Shown: in pieces, positions 7,309-15,593 of the stretch
Position numbering within the stretch: position 1 is the first letter of the stretch
Layout: each line of letters starts with the position of its first letter
IMG/VR virus record: IMGVR_UViG_3300042430_000440
Span: 1 to 39,084 of that record
Strand: one strand, 5' to 3'
Length of the DNA: 39,084 nt
Origin: a virus
The notes under the pieces: model-generated
The model's database searches: none
Seen by the model: only the letters and a program-made list of their open reading frames with translations
Told to the model about the DNA's origin: nothing
Translations under genes and position numbers: made by a program

Positions 7309-8532
7309 TTAGATTTTGCCTGATGGCTTTGCTGTTGGTGGAATACCCGCTCTACTTGTATTCCAATAGAATGCTTTTGCGTTCTTTTTGATGCTGTCAG
7401 GCTTAACATCTACTGTTAATGCTGTACTAAAACGTGGGTCTTTTTTCTCTTTTTCAGATGGTATATAACCTGAGGCTTCGCCCACATTGTATGTAGGATC
7501 AGTCTTCTGACGTTTCATACCTTTAGGCTGATTAATATCAACTGGATCAATATCCGTTGTTGTCAATCCTGTTTTTTCTAAATCTTTAATATATTTATGT
7601 TCAGTATCTTCATCGCCAAACGCAAGAATAGTGCTAGGAGGACCTTGACCAAAATCATGTTTACCTAAACCATCAAGATTGCTAATATGTTGACCTAGTT
7701 TATACCAATCATATACATCACTTACATCTACTTTAACTGTACCGGCAGGCATTGTTGGCTTAAACTCTGGACCAGGTGGAGGTCCATTTGGATCATAATC
7801 TTCATCTACATTAGCATACATGTTATCTAAACTCAAATGTTTGCTATGTAATCTATCTCTTAAATCATATAGTTTTGTAATATATCCACGGCTACGTAAT
7901 GCTTTATATGCTAGATTTTCAGGTCCAAACTCTCCACCTTTATCTAAGCCAGCTTGACGATATTGCTTAATCTTTTTTAATATTTTATTAACTTTACCTA
8001 TTTTATTAGATTGTAATGCTGTATCAATAATATCTAATAGTTTTGTATATTTTGCTTTAGTAGCTGTTTGGTCAAAATTTGCTCTACGTTTAGTTGGCAA
8101 ACGCAACCATTTCTTATCTTTAACACTATATTCACCTAAACTAGTTACAGGTTCTGCCGCATCCTGTATATACAATTCTACTGGAATTCCATTGATAGTG
8201 ATATCATGTGAATCGTTGTATAAATCTTTTTTAGCTTTGAAGAATTCATGGTAAATGTCATCGTCTGGTAGATCCTTCATATTGACTAATATATGTAAAT
8301 CTAAGTCGCTATGGTCTGTGTAGCTATAGGCTGCATTACTTCCAGAGATAGTGATATCTCGTACATCTAAATCATGTATCCCCATCTCTTGTAAGAAATC
8401 TTGTGCTATATTTTTTAGTTGTAGTTCTACTTCAGGCTGTAAGTGCTGACCACGAAATAATTTTGGATTGAGGTTATCGTGAAATGTCACTGCATCTGAC
8501 ATTTTGAATGAATGTAGTTCTTTTAAGTCCAT
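7309..8532 (-). CDS. nucleotidyltransferase-fold protein with phage-specific C-terminal domains
   Basis: 407 aa. Residues 60-120 show the DNA polymerase beta-type nucleotidyltransferase pattern: ITISGSNAAYS with GS at 64-65, SDLDLHIL with Asp76 and Asp78 as likely metal ligands, and a third acidic residue near Glu119 (GIPVELYIQD). The middle is helical. Residues ~250-330 (VYDWYKLGQHISNLD, then FGDEDTEHKYI) form a domain I remember from other marine T4-like phages but cannot name. The C-terminus (GEASGYIPSEKEKKDPRF...) is a further recurrent phage tail. The reaction would be transfer of a nucleotide to an unknown acceptor (RNA end, protein or antibiotic-like molecule). The gene follows the kelch-like gene with a 3-nt gap; no clear Shine-Dalgarno is seen, and Met11 is an alternative start. 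Confidence 0.7.
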   Translation of the reverse strand: MDLKELHSFKMSDAVTFHDNLNPKLFRGQHLQPEVELQLKNIAQDFLQEMGIHDLDVRDITISGSNAAYSYTDHSDLDLHILVNMKDLPDDDIYHEFFKAKKDLYNDSHDITINGIPVELYIQDAAEPVTSLGEYSVKDKKWLRLPTKRRANFDQTATKAKYTKLLDIIDTALQSNKIGKVNKILKKIKQYRQAGLDKGGEFGPENLAYKALRSRGYITKLYDLRDRLHSKHLSLDNMYANVDEDYDPNGPPPGPEFKPTMPAGTVKVDVSDVYDWYKLGQHISNLDGLGKHDFGQGPPSTILAFGDEDTEHKYIKDLEKTGLTTTDIDPVDINQPKGMKRQKTDPTYNVGEASGYIPSEKEKKDPRFSTALTVDVKPDSIKKNAKAFYWNTSRAGIPPTAKPSGKI

Positions 8533-8535
8533 ATT

Positions 8536-9468
8536 TTATTGTATACCGGATGCACTGGCCAACTGTCGGCTTGCTAGACTTAACGGTCCACGTGCTGTCG
8601 CTGTTACAGTATCTGTTGCAAAAGTTATTCGTTGAATTGTAGATATTATATTAGGAACGACATAACCTCCACCAAACCATCCATATGTGGTGTCACTAGA
8701 TGCAGACCAGGAACTCCCGGCTACACTTAAAGGACCACGAACACTTGCTGTTGCTGTATCTGTTGAGTATGTTATTCGTTGTATAGTACTAATCCTCCCA
8801 TTGCCCGGTGAATAACCACCTCCAAACCATCCGTCGGTGGTGTTGCCGGTACCGGCTGCTGCCTCAACACCAAAACTTACCGGACCACGTACACTTGCAG
8901 TATTTGTATCTGTTGCATATGTTATACGATTTACTACCGACTCAGATCCTCTGCCTCCAAAAAACCATCCGTCAGTTGTATTACCGGCTGCTGCCGAAAA
9001 TAGTTTACTTGCGCTAAATGGACCTCGAACCGATGCAGTTGCTGTATCTGTTGAATAAGTGATCCTATTTACGGTTGATATGGAAAAGGCTCCGCCAAAC
9101 CAACCGTCAGTTGTATTACCGGTGGCTACTAAACCACTTAGTGTTAAACTTAAAGGACCACGTGCTGTCGCTGTTGCTGTATCTGTTGCGTATGTTATTC
9201 GTTGAACTGTAGATGTTTGTCCAGGCTCTGTATAACCTCCGCCAAACCATCCGTTAGTTGTATTGCCGGCCGCGGCAAATTGAGATACGATGAAGCTTAA
9301 TGGACCACGTACACTTGCTGTTGAGGTGTCAGTTGCAAAAGTTATTCTTTGCACGGTAGATACAGATGATGGTGCTCTACCTCCACCATACCATCCTGCT
9401 GTTGCTTGAGTGGGAGCTCCTACTGTATAAGCAAATCCACCACTAATAGTTACATTGTCAAGTTGCAT
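8536..9468 (-). CDS. kelch-like six-repeat protein, probable tail-fibre/adhesin
   Basis: 310 aa, paralogue of the genes at 66-1070 and 33527-34465. Six copies of GWFGGG - variable - S(T/I)(V/I)xRITYATDTATASVRGPLS - variable. The framework is almost invariant, while the stretches after GGG and after PLS differ in length and sequence, as expected for exposed loops. The N-terminus MQLDNVTISGGF differs from the MSI/MSV type of the other copies but is also beta-rich; the C-terminus ends SASGIQ as in the family. AAGGAA Shine-Dalgarno before ATG 9468, with a late-type box upstream. Propeller fold and receptor binding are inferences. Confidence 0.75.
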   Translation of the reverse strand: MQLDNVTISGGFAYTVGAPTQATAGWYGGGRAPSSVSTVQRITFATDTSTASVRGPLSFIVSQFAAAGNTTNGWFGGGYTEPGQTSTVQRITYATDTATATARGPLSLTLSGLVATGNTTDGWFGGAFSISTVNRITYSTDTATASVRGPFSASKLFSAAAGNTTDGWFFGGRGSESVVNRITYATDTNTASVRGPVSFGVEAAAGTGNTTDGWFGGGYSPGNGRISTIQRITYSTDTATASVRGPLSVAGSSWSASSDTTYGWFGGGYVVPNIISTIQRITFATDTVTATARGPLSLASRQLASASGIQ

Positions 9469-9492
9469 AATATTCCTTTTGTTTTCACGTAG

Positions 9493-9500
9493 TATTTAGT
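9493..9500 (-). promoter_or_regulatory. late-promoter-like box ACTAAATA
   Basis: ACTAAATA on the minus strand, 24 nt before ATG 9468 and just after the terminator hairpin at 9512-9533, so it would restart transcription for the kelch-like gene. Differs from the consensus at one base (CTAAATA). Confidence 0.45.
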
Positions 9501-9511
9501 CAAATCCAGTT

Positions 9512-9533
9512 AAAAGCCCCTTTCGGGGCTTTT
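9512..9533 (-). terminator. rho-independent terminator
   Basis: A perfect 9-bp stem AAAAGCCCC/GGGGCTTTT with a 4-nt loop, 2 nt beyond the glycosyltransferase stop codon. The 3' arm ends in four U on the minus transcript; the symmetric A/T ends could let it work both ways. Confidence 0.85.
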
Positions 9534-9534
9534 G

Positions 9535-10482
9535 TTATAGTTTCTTAATTTCGTTGCCGTCTTTATCAATAAACTTCATGCCGTGCTTTTCTTGTTGTTC
9601 TTGTAAGAACATGGGTCCTACAGTTTTCATCAAGTGTTCTTGATTCTCCATACAGAAAACATATGATCCTGAATGACGTAACAATACACGTTTGTCCATC
9701 CAAATCTTGCCACCCATATCACGCCAGTTTTCACAGAATGTCCAATCTTCACTATAATAACGATTCTGACGAACTGCTGTGTCAAAATATGTTTTCAAGT
9801 GTTGGTCAAACTTTGGATCTAATCCAATGTCGTTCTTATATTGTTTAACAGCTGGATGAGACTTCATTTTCTCAAACACATGTTTCTTCATCAACAAGAA
9901 ACCTGTACCTGCTTTAGATACTTCTTGTAGTCCATCTGGACCTTCTTCTGCACCTTCAAATCCGTTAACAACCCATTTGATTGGCATTGTCTTCATTGGG
10001 TACAATCCACCAATAACATCTACGTCACGGTTCAATAATACTAGTAAGTGCCATGGCTCCCAACCAATGTCAGCGTCAACAAAGAATAAGTGTGTTGCTT
10101 CTGGCATATCTAGGAACTTAGCAGTCAATGTGTTACGTGCTCGGCTAATGAGTGATTCATTAACCATTGTTTCTAATGTCCAATCAATACCAAGTTGACG
10201 GGCAGTATTAGCCCACTTGATGAAACTCATGAATGTTGATTCAGTTAACATACCACCATAACATGGCATAGCGATATGTACTTTAGTAGTTTTTAAAAAG
10301 TCTACATTAACTTGTACTTGTCCCGGAGCTGGTGCTGCCGGTGGATTTGCGGCTGCTTGTGCGGCAATTTCCTGTATTTTTTCTACAGGAACTGTTTTTG
10401 TAGATTTAGCCTTAGCCGGTGCTTTAGTTGCGGCTTTTGCTGGTTTTGCAATTGCCTTTTCAGTTGTTTTCTTAGTTGCCAT
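9535..10482 (-). CDS. GT-A type glycosyltransferase with histone H1-like N-terminal tail
   Basis: 315 aa. Residues 1-58 are a Lys/Ala/Pro-rich low-complexity tail with repeated AKPAKAATKAPAKAK-type units, like histone H1 tails. Residues 66-300 are a glycosyltransferase domain: VHIAMPCYGG at 68-77 (nucleotide-binding strand), ESLISRARN, and THLFFVDADIGW at 130-141 with DAD (136-138) as the DxD metal/sugar-nucleotide motif, then DVIGGLYPMK. Later SEDWTFCENW and LLRHSGSYVF fit the acceptor side of the GT2-like fold. It may glycosylate phage DNA, virion proteins or host surface; the substrate is not visible. GAGG Shine-Dalgarno 5 nt from ATG, inside an inverted repeat that encloses a late-type box. 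Followed by a strong terminator. Confidence 0.82.
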   Translation of the reverse strand: MATKKTTEKAIAKPAKAATKAPAKAKSTKTVPVEKIQEIAAQAAANPPAAPAPGQVQVNVDFLKTTKVHIAMPCYGGMLTESTFMSFIKWANTARQLGIDWTLETMVNESLISRARNTLTAKFLDMPEATHLFFVDADIGWEPWHLLVLLNRDVDVIGGLYPMKTMPIKWVVNGFEGAEEGPDGLQEVSKAGTGFLLMKKHVFEKMKSHPAVKQYKNDIGLDPKFDQHLKTYFDTAVRQNRYYSEDWTFCENWRDMGGKIWMDKRVLLRHSGSYVFCMENQEHLMKTVGPMFLQEQQEKHGMKFIDKDGNEIKKL

Positions 10483-10533
10483 TTGATCCTCTTGTTAAGA
10501 TAGTAATATTTACATCAAAACGAGGTGATCAAA
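10482..10533 (-). promoter_or_regulatory. imperfect ribosome-site-masking inverted repeat around a late-type box
   Basis: TTTGATC-type arms at 10533-10522 and 10491-10482: ATCAAA/TTTGAT plus GAGG/CCTC with a 2-nt bulge. The downstream arm holds the GAGG Shine-Dalgarno of the glycosyltransferase gene; the loop holds TGTAAATA (10514-10507). Confidence 0.45.
10507..10514 (-). promoter_or_regulatory. late-promoter-like box TGTAAATA
   Basis: TGTAAATA, one base off the ATAAATA core, upstream of ATG 10482. Predicted +1 near 10501, after the upstream arm of the inverted repeat. Confidence 0.45.
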
Positions 10534-10539
10534 ATATTT

Positions 10540-12000
10540 TTAATTTTCGTCTAAGTAATCAGCACTTTCGGATAAATTAGTTTCTTCCTTAATTTTATCT
10601 GAAGATTTGAATGAGAAATCAGTTTGTTTAAACTGTGGGTATTTTTGTATAGCTTTGTTTACATACTTATCAAATATTTTATAAGGAATATCTGTTGCGA
10701 CAAGTAAAGGAGGTTTATTACCACCTGGTCTTACATAGATATTAATCTTGTTAGGATGAACAATACGTTTAACTATAGGGCCTTCTTCTAAATCATACTG
10801 ACTAGTACCCTTTGCCCAGCCAGTAAATGTCTGAGCATCTTCAATAGACAACAATACATTTTGTCCACGATTGTTAGTAAGTCTTAGATTGAACTCACCC
10901 GGCCCATCATATTCATCATTAAAATCAATTGTCCAACCTTTTTGTTGAAGTTTAGCGGCATTATACTTTACATCATTAGCAGTACCATTACCGAAACCAT
11001 CAGGATCTATCGTAGCGGCAAGACCTGAGTTATCTTCACTTGCCCAAAACCAATCATTTGCTAACATCAAAATATCTTTAGGTACTTGTTGCCACGTTAA
11101 TGTTTTTGATGGTTGTTTGAATGGAACAACATCACCTTCCGCCAAACCTTGCTTTACTGTTTTATAAGCACTCTGTAGCACAAACATATATTCTTTATCT
11201 GTTATATCTGGTAGTATACCTTCAACTGCTGTATTGAAAAATTCATCACCTGCTATCATATTCATAGCATGAATCATACCCAATTCATCAACATTTTTTT
11301 CCTTTGCTACTTGTATAGCAATTTCTAATAGTTTTCTTATTCTACGACTTCTATCATCCCCGCCACCTCTGTCGCTACTCGGTGGTACAAATTCATTTAT
11401 TAATCCTTCTGCTAACTCATTACCCATACCCATATCTAACATCTTAACAACGTTAGCGGCTAATTTAGGATTCTTTTGTGTTGCTGGATACAAACTCATA
11501 ACCATTGCAGTCTTACGTTTGTCATTCAATTTAGGCCATGCATTACGTATCTCTGTTGCACTACTAATACCAGGACCAAATTCTACTGTAGGTAAATAAG
11601 CCATATATGCATGTTTGCCAAATGGTTGTACATCTTTGCCTGTATATGGTTGAAAGTAAGCTGGACTACCATCTTTCTTTGTTCCACCTGGTTTAGGACT
11701 CTCATTACGATCCTTTTCACTACGAACAAATATTACTACATCTTGTTCTGGATTAAACTTATCAGTAATTTCTCTAGGTTGAAAGGGACTTTTAACTTGT
11801 ATAAAATGTCCAGGAGCTACACCTGCTACCTTAGCTAATTTTTCTTTAATAGCAAATGGGAAAGGTCTTGTCTTTGTATCATTAGTAGCCGCAACATATA
11901 CATCAGCACCCGAAAATGCTTTTAATGCGGATTGATACAATGATGCATGTCCAGCATGAAAGGGATGAAATCCTCCGGGCATTATAACAATCGTACTCAT
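10540..12000 (-). CDS. HxGH nucleotidylyltransferase fused to phage-specific domains
   Basis: 486 aa. Residues 1-160 are a nucleotidylyltransferase domain of the NMN adenylyltransferase / cytidylyltransferase superfamily: MPGGFHPFHAGHASLY (7-22) with the HxGH motif at 15-18 and FGPGISSATEIRNAW (141-155), matching the ISSTxIR signature that binds the triphosphate. By family it would join a nucleotide to a phosphate-bearing acceptor (NMN, a phosphosugar or similar). Residues ~195-300 include GLINEFVPPSSDRGGGDD and a helical segment; 300-486 are unassigned. LxE sites (LINE, LAE, LEE, LSE) suggest possible prohead-protease processing, but the N-terminus is not of the capsid-targeting type. One base separates the start from the upstream gene's stop. 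Which nucleotide and acceptor are used is unknown. Confidence 0.78.
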   Translation of the reverse strand: MSTIVIMPGGFHPFHAGHASLYQSALKAFSGADVYVAATNDTKTRPFPFAIKEKLAKVAGVAPGHFIQVKSPFQPREITDKFNPEQDVVIFVRSEKDRNESPKPGGTKKDGSPAYFQPYTGKDVQPFGKHAYMAYLPTVEFGPGISSATEIRNAWPKLNDKRKTAMVMSLYPATQKNPKLAANVVKMLDMGMGNELAEGLINEFVPPSSDRGGGDDRSRRIRKLLEIAIQVAKEKNVDELGMIHAMNMIAGDEFFNTAVEGILPDITDKEYMFVLQSAYKTVKQGLAEGDVVPFKQPSKTLTWQQVPKDILMLANDWFWASEDNSGLAATIDPDGFGNGTANDVKYNAAKLQQKGWTIDFNDEYDGPGEFNLRLTNNRGQNVLLSIEDAQTFTGWAKGTSQYDLEEGPIVKRIVHPNKINIYVRPGGNKPPLLVATDIPYKIFDKYVNKAIQKYPQFKQTDFSFKSSDKIKEETNLSESADYLDEN

Positions 12001-12001
12001 A

Positions 12002-12388
12002 TCAATAACTTAGCTTTACAAAATTAACTAGACCACCTTCAAAATCTACTACCTTAGCTCTCATATAAACAAAGTTACCATTTACATTTGTGTAAACAGA
12101 AGCATTGCTTGCAATCTGAGGGGCAGAGTTTGCTGCCGCATTTGCATTAGCTTCTAACTCATATACTTTGAACCAATCTGTACTACTTGGTGTAGTAGCT
12201 AAACTTGCTTCAATTGTAATATTTCCGGTACAATTTGTCAAATTAATATTAACTGTTTGTAAGTCTTTATTGCCTAAATAATATGCGGCAGCGGGTTGAC
12301 TGTTACCAGTTACGGTATAGGGTGCCCCATTGCCTGGGTTAACATATGCTGTTTGTGGCAATAGGATAAGAGTAGTTGATTGGCTCAT
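12002..12388 (-). CDS. small beta-rich virion structural protein (predicted)
   Basis: 128 aa, Asn/Ala/Thr-rich with alternating beta-strand patterns (LQTVNINLTNCTGNITIEAS, then WFKVYELE and VYMRAKVVDFEGGLVNFVKL). It starts on the stop codon of the 54-aa gene (TAATG), so translation is coupled. I recognise the general type (MSQSTTL... protein next to a ~55-aa partner) from other marine T4-like phages, where it is a conserved unknown. The C-terminal Y-strand pattern fits a fibre- or baseplate-associated fold, but there is no firm assignment. Confidence 0.6.
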   Translation of the reverse strand: MSQSTTLILLPQTAYVNPGNGAPYTVTGNSQPAAAYYLGNKDLQTVNINLTNCTGNITIEASLATTPSSTDWFKVYELEANANAAANSAPQIASNASVYTNVNGNFVYMRAKVVDFEGGLVNFVKLSY

Positions 12389-12552
12389 TATGCTTTTACA
12401 ACCTCAACAACGACACTATCGCCAATTAATTCTTGGGCTACTTGTTCTAAAGCCGCTTGGATATCAGGGCTAGTAATACTAGTACCCTCATCATTATCTT
12501 TTACTATCTTACTAAAAGTGATTACGATTGATTCTGTTACAATCTTTGCCAT
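12388..12552 (-). CDS. conserved small acidic protein, 54 aa
   Basis: Short minus-strand gene. ATG 12552, TAA 12388, translation MAKIVTESIVITFSKIVKDN... ending DSVVVEVVKA. GGAG Shine-Dalgarno 8 nt upstream and a late promoter before it. The order beta-strand, acidic loop, helix (DIQAALEQVAQELI), beta-strand suggests a small folded subunit. It overlaps the 12002-12388 gene by one base (TAATG), and the pair likely works together. I recall the same pair in other marine T4-like phages; function unknown. Confidence 0.8.
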   Translation of the reverse strand: MAKIVTESIVITFSKIVKDNDEGTSITSPDIQAALEQVAQELIGDSVVVEVVKA

Positions 12553-12554
12553 GG

Positions 12555-12582
12555 TAAATACTCCATTTTATTAGAGTATTTA
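12555..12582 (-). promoter_or_regulatory. ribosome-site-masking inverted repeat overlapping a late promoter
   Basis: Perfect 9-bp inverted repeat: minus TAAATACTC (12582-12574) and GAGTATTTA (12563-12555), 10-nt loop. The upstream arm is part of the late box itself; the downstream arm covers the GAG of the GGAG Shine-Dalgarno of the 54-aa gene. Confidence 0.65.
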
Positions 12583-12584
12583 TC
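12577..12584 (-). promoter_or_regulatory. T4-type late promoter GATAAATA
   Basis: GATAAATA upstream of ATG 12552; predicted +1 near 12571, in the loop of the inverted repeat, so late RNA lacks the masking arm. Confidence 0.75.
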
Positions 12585-12587
12585 ATT

Positions 12588-13313
12588 TTAGATAGCTTCT
12601 GGTCGTTTTTCTAATTTATAGCGTTTTCCGAGATAATCCCCGTGCATTAATGCTAGATAGCTTAATGTACTTTCATCATCATAATCAATAAAATGAGTAG
12701 CACTAGTAAAACGATATCTCCAACTCCATGAAGGAGCAGTATTATTGTATCCCTTTAACCAGTATTTTAATGAAGGGCTAGGATGTAAGTCTTTTGATCG
12801 GTTCAATAAATCATCTAATTGCGTAACAAATGATTCTTGAATCATTTTAGATTTCAAATAAACCCTATACTTATATTTAGGATCTTTGACAAATGACTTT
12901 ATTCCTACAAAATTATTTGTTTTAACCTCTGTATAATCATAAAAGATACCAGCTTTAATACTTTCACTTGTTTTTAATAAGGCTAAATCATTACTAAAGA
13001 TTGATATCTTACTACTCTCAATACGAACTAATCCAGTATTATTTTCCTTAAGCATATTACGAAAATCTATAAACTTCCCTAGAGCCTCTAGATTATCTGT
13101 GACAACTGGCCTATCTGCATCTCTTATTTTTTTCCAACCAGTTATAGCATTATATCGCTTCATTAACCCATCAAAGTTTTTCTCATACATAGCATATCTA
13201 ACACCCTCTATAGAGAATCTTACACGATACTTGTATTTGTTATAGTAATCACTATCCCGATAATCGTAAAAATCAATACCCGGGGTATCAGTTGCTAATT
13301 TCAATGATCCCAT
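12588..13313 (-). CDS. conserved phage protein of unknown function
   Basis: 241 aa. Aromatic- and Lys-rich, with repeated YKYR segments (NKYKYRVRFSIEG near 25-37 and DPKYKYRVYLKS near 144-155) and a C-terminus rich in Trp/Tyr (APSWSWRYRF). No signal peptide, membrane segment or catalytic motif seen. The ATG at 13313 lies inside the 3' end of the ClpA-like gene (26-nt overlap) with AGGAG just upstream, so it is translationally coupled to that gene. Possibly a ClpA-linked adaptor or a structural factor; this rests only on position. Confidence 0.6.
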   Translation of the reverse strand: MGSLKLATDTPGIDFYDYRDSDYYNKYKYRVRFSIEGVRYAMYEKNFDGLMKRYNAITGWKKIRDADRPVVTDNLEALGKFIDFRNMLKENNTGLVRIESSKISIFSNDLALLKTSESIKAGIFYDYTEVKTNNFVGIKSFVKDPKYKYRVYLKSKMIQESFVTQLDDLLNRSKDLHPSPSLKYWLKGYNNTAPSWSWRYRFTSATHFIDYDDESTLSYLALMHGDYLGKRYKLEKRPEAI

Positions 13314-15564
13314 CTTCTCCTACTTTCGCTATTGATTTTTGAACAACAGTAAATTCAATTTTTTCATCTACTAAAACACAAGTTACACTAGCATTTTTAA
13401 TACGTTCAAACAATACTTTCTTACTTAGTGGTACACGAATCAATTCATCAATCTTACGACTTAATGGACGAGCACCCATATTCTTATCATATCCTTTATC
13501 AGCCAAGTAATCAACTACTGGCTCACTTAAATTCAAACTAATATTATGTTTTTCTAGTAAAGCTTTCTTTAATTCTTCTGTAAACTTAACCACAATCTTC
13601 TTAATAGCAAGAGTATTAAGTTTACCAAACTTACAAATCAAATCAATACGATTTCTGAATTCAGGTTTGAAAAACTCTTTAATTGCTTTATCATCTTCAC
13701 CTGTCTTTTCTTGGCTACCGAATCCAATATTGTTCTTCTCACTATCACTACTACCCAAATTACTAGTCATAATAATGATAGTATTCTTGCAGTTAACTTC
13801 TTTACCGTTACTTCCAGTGATATGACCTTCATCTAACATTTGTAAAAAGATATTAAAGATATCCGGATGAGCTTTTTCAACTTCATCAAACAACAATATA
13901 CTATGTGGGTTCTTGCTCAAATCATTAATTAATCGTCCGCCACCTACTTGACTATCACCGAACCCAACATAGCCAGGTGGAGGACCAATCAAACTTGATA
14001 CAGAGTGTTTCTCACTATACTCTGACATATCATATTTGAGTAATGGCATGTCAAGATTTTTACTTAACAACTTAGCCAATTCTGTTTTACCTGTACCAGT
14101 TGGGCCTAAGAAGATAAAGCTTGCTGTAGGTTTATGTTCATTACCGATTCCAGCGAATGAAACATATATACGTTCTAACACTTGTTCAACTGTTTCATCT
14201 TGTCCATATAGTTTGCCTTTGATATTAACTTCAAGGCTATTGATACGGTCAAAGTTATCACCATTAAGTTTATCAGCAGGGACACCAGTGAATCGTTCAA
14301 CCTGATCATGGATCAAGTCTTTAGTAATAATTGCACCTTTATTACCTGCAACACGTTGTTTTGCACAAGCCGCATCTAACAGGTCAATACTTTTGTCTGG
14401 ATTCTTTCGGTCATGAATATAACGTGCTGAACTATCTACGGCTGCAACAACAGCTTCTTCACTAATTTCAACATTGTGAAAATCATTCAATCGGGTACTT
14501 AGACCTTTAAGGATACGAATGGTACTATCATGTGAGGGCTCGTCAATAGAAACACGATAGAATCTACGCATTAATGCACGATCCTTTTCAAATGATTCGT
14601 AGTATTCTTCCCAAGTAGTACTTGCAATAACTTTCAATGTACCTTTAGTGATTGCAGGTTTAATCATATTAGCAAAATCAATTGAACCACTACTAGATGA
14701 ACCACTACCCTTCATAGTATGAGCTTCGTCAATAAACAATACTGAATTTTTCTTAGTGTTCAATGCATCTAATACTTGTTTGACTTTTTCTTCAAAGTCA
14801 CCACGATATTTACTTCCAGCAAGTAATGCACCCACTTCAAGTGAATACAATTCATGTCCGTGTAAGAATTCAGGTACAGTTTTATCTACAATCATTGTAG
14901 CAAGCCCTTCAGCAATTGCTGTTTTACCCACACCTGGATCACCTACCATCAATACATTTGATTTGAATCTTTTAGCAAGAACGTTAACAATATCATCTAG
15001 TTCTGTGCTACGTCCAATCAAGGGTTCTAATTTACCTGTACGTGCTAAATCAGTTAGATTAGTTGTATATTCTTCCAAGATTTCATCTGCTTGACTTTCA
15101 GAAAGTTTTGCAGTAAATTCAGCACCTTTATAAGTTTTTTGCCAATGTGCAACAAATTCATTTTTATGAATACCGTATTTTAGTAAGAAGTAATGTGCAT
15201 GACTATTACCTTCACTTGCGATACTTAAATACAAATCAATAGTAGTTACTTGCCTGCGCCCAGTAAAGAGTACTTGAGTTACTGAACGATTCATTACCCG
15301 TTCTAAACTGTTTGTTTTTCTAGGTTGCACCTGAATAGCAGGATCTACTTTTGCAACGATAGCATGTAAACTATCAATATATGAAGTAACCTCTACTACC
15401 ATAGTTTGAGTATCACACCCAAAACTATCTAAACATTTTTTAAATGGAGTATGTGTGATAAGAGACAATAGTAAGTGTTCAATTGTGCAATATTCATGTT
15501 TACGTTGTTTGGACAACTCTATAGCCTGTTCAATAATGGCTTCAATTTCGGGTGAATTATTCAC
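13288..15564 (-). CDS. clpA: ClpA-type AAA+ unfoldase
   Basis: 758 aa, the usual ClpA length. Residues 1-145 form a Clp N-domain (EYCTIEHLLLSLI). First AAA+ module: Walker A GDPGVGKT (208-215), Walker B VLFIDE with Asp279/Glu280. Second module: GPTGTGKT (487-494), LLFDEVEKAHPD near 557-568, GARPLSRKID in the C-terminal domain. Loop residues 613-615 are IGF, at the place of the ClpP-binding IGL of ClpA (IGF is the ClpX form), so it could dock on host ClpP; no ClpP gene is in the window. Start is GTG 15564 (the overlapping ATG one base upstream meets a stop at once) with AAGGAA upstream. It may degrade host regulators or remodel phage assemblies. Confidence 0.9.
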   Translation of the reverse strand: MNNSPEIEAIIEQAIELSKQRKHEYCTIEHLLLSLITHTPFKKCLDSFGCDTQTMVVEVTSYIDSLHAIVAKVDPAIQVQPRKTNSLERVMNRSVTQVLFTGRRQVTTIDLYLSIASEGNSHAHYFLLKYGIHKNEFVAHWQKTYKGAEFTAKLSESQADEILEEYTTNLTDLARTGKLEPLIGRSTELDDIVNVLAKRFKSNVLMVGDPGVGKTAIAEGLATMIVDKTVPEFLHGHELYSLEVGALLAGSKYRGDFEEKVKQVLDALNTKKNSVLFIDEAHTMKGSGSSSSGSIDFANMIKPAITKGTLKVIASTTWEEYYESFEKDRALMRRFYRVSIDEPSHDSTIRILKGLSTRLNDFHNVEISEEAVVAAVDSSARYIHDRKNPDKSIDLLDAACAKQRVAGNKGAIITKDLIHDQVERFTGVPADKLNGDNFDRINSLEVNIKGKLYGQDETVEQVLERIYVSFAGIGNEHKPTASFIFLGPTGTGKTELAKLLSKNLDMPLLKYDMSEYSEKHSVSSLIGPPPGYVGFGDSQVGGGRLINDLSKNPHSILLFDEVEKAHPDIFNIFLQMLDEGHITGSNGKEVNCKNTIIIMTSNLGSSDSEKNNIGFGSQEKTGEDDKAIKEFFKPEFRNRIDLICKFGKLNTLAIKKIVVKFTEELKKALLEKHNISLNLSEPVVDYLADKGYDKNMGARPLSRKIDELIRVPLSKKVLFERIKNASVTCVLVDEKIEFTVVQKSIAKVGEDGIIEISN

Positions 15565-15585
15565 ATCCAGTTCCTTTAAAAATAA

Positions 15586-15593
15586 TATTTACT
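15586..15593 (-). promoter_or_regulatory. late-promoter-like box AGTAAATA
   Basis: AGTAAATA overlapping the DnaJ stop codon, 21 nt before the GTG start of the ClpA-like gene. One base off the ATAAATA core, so weak. Confidence 0.4.
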
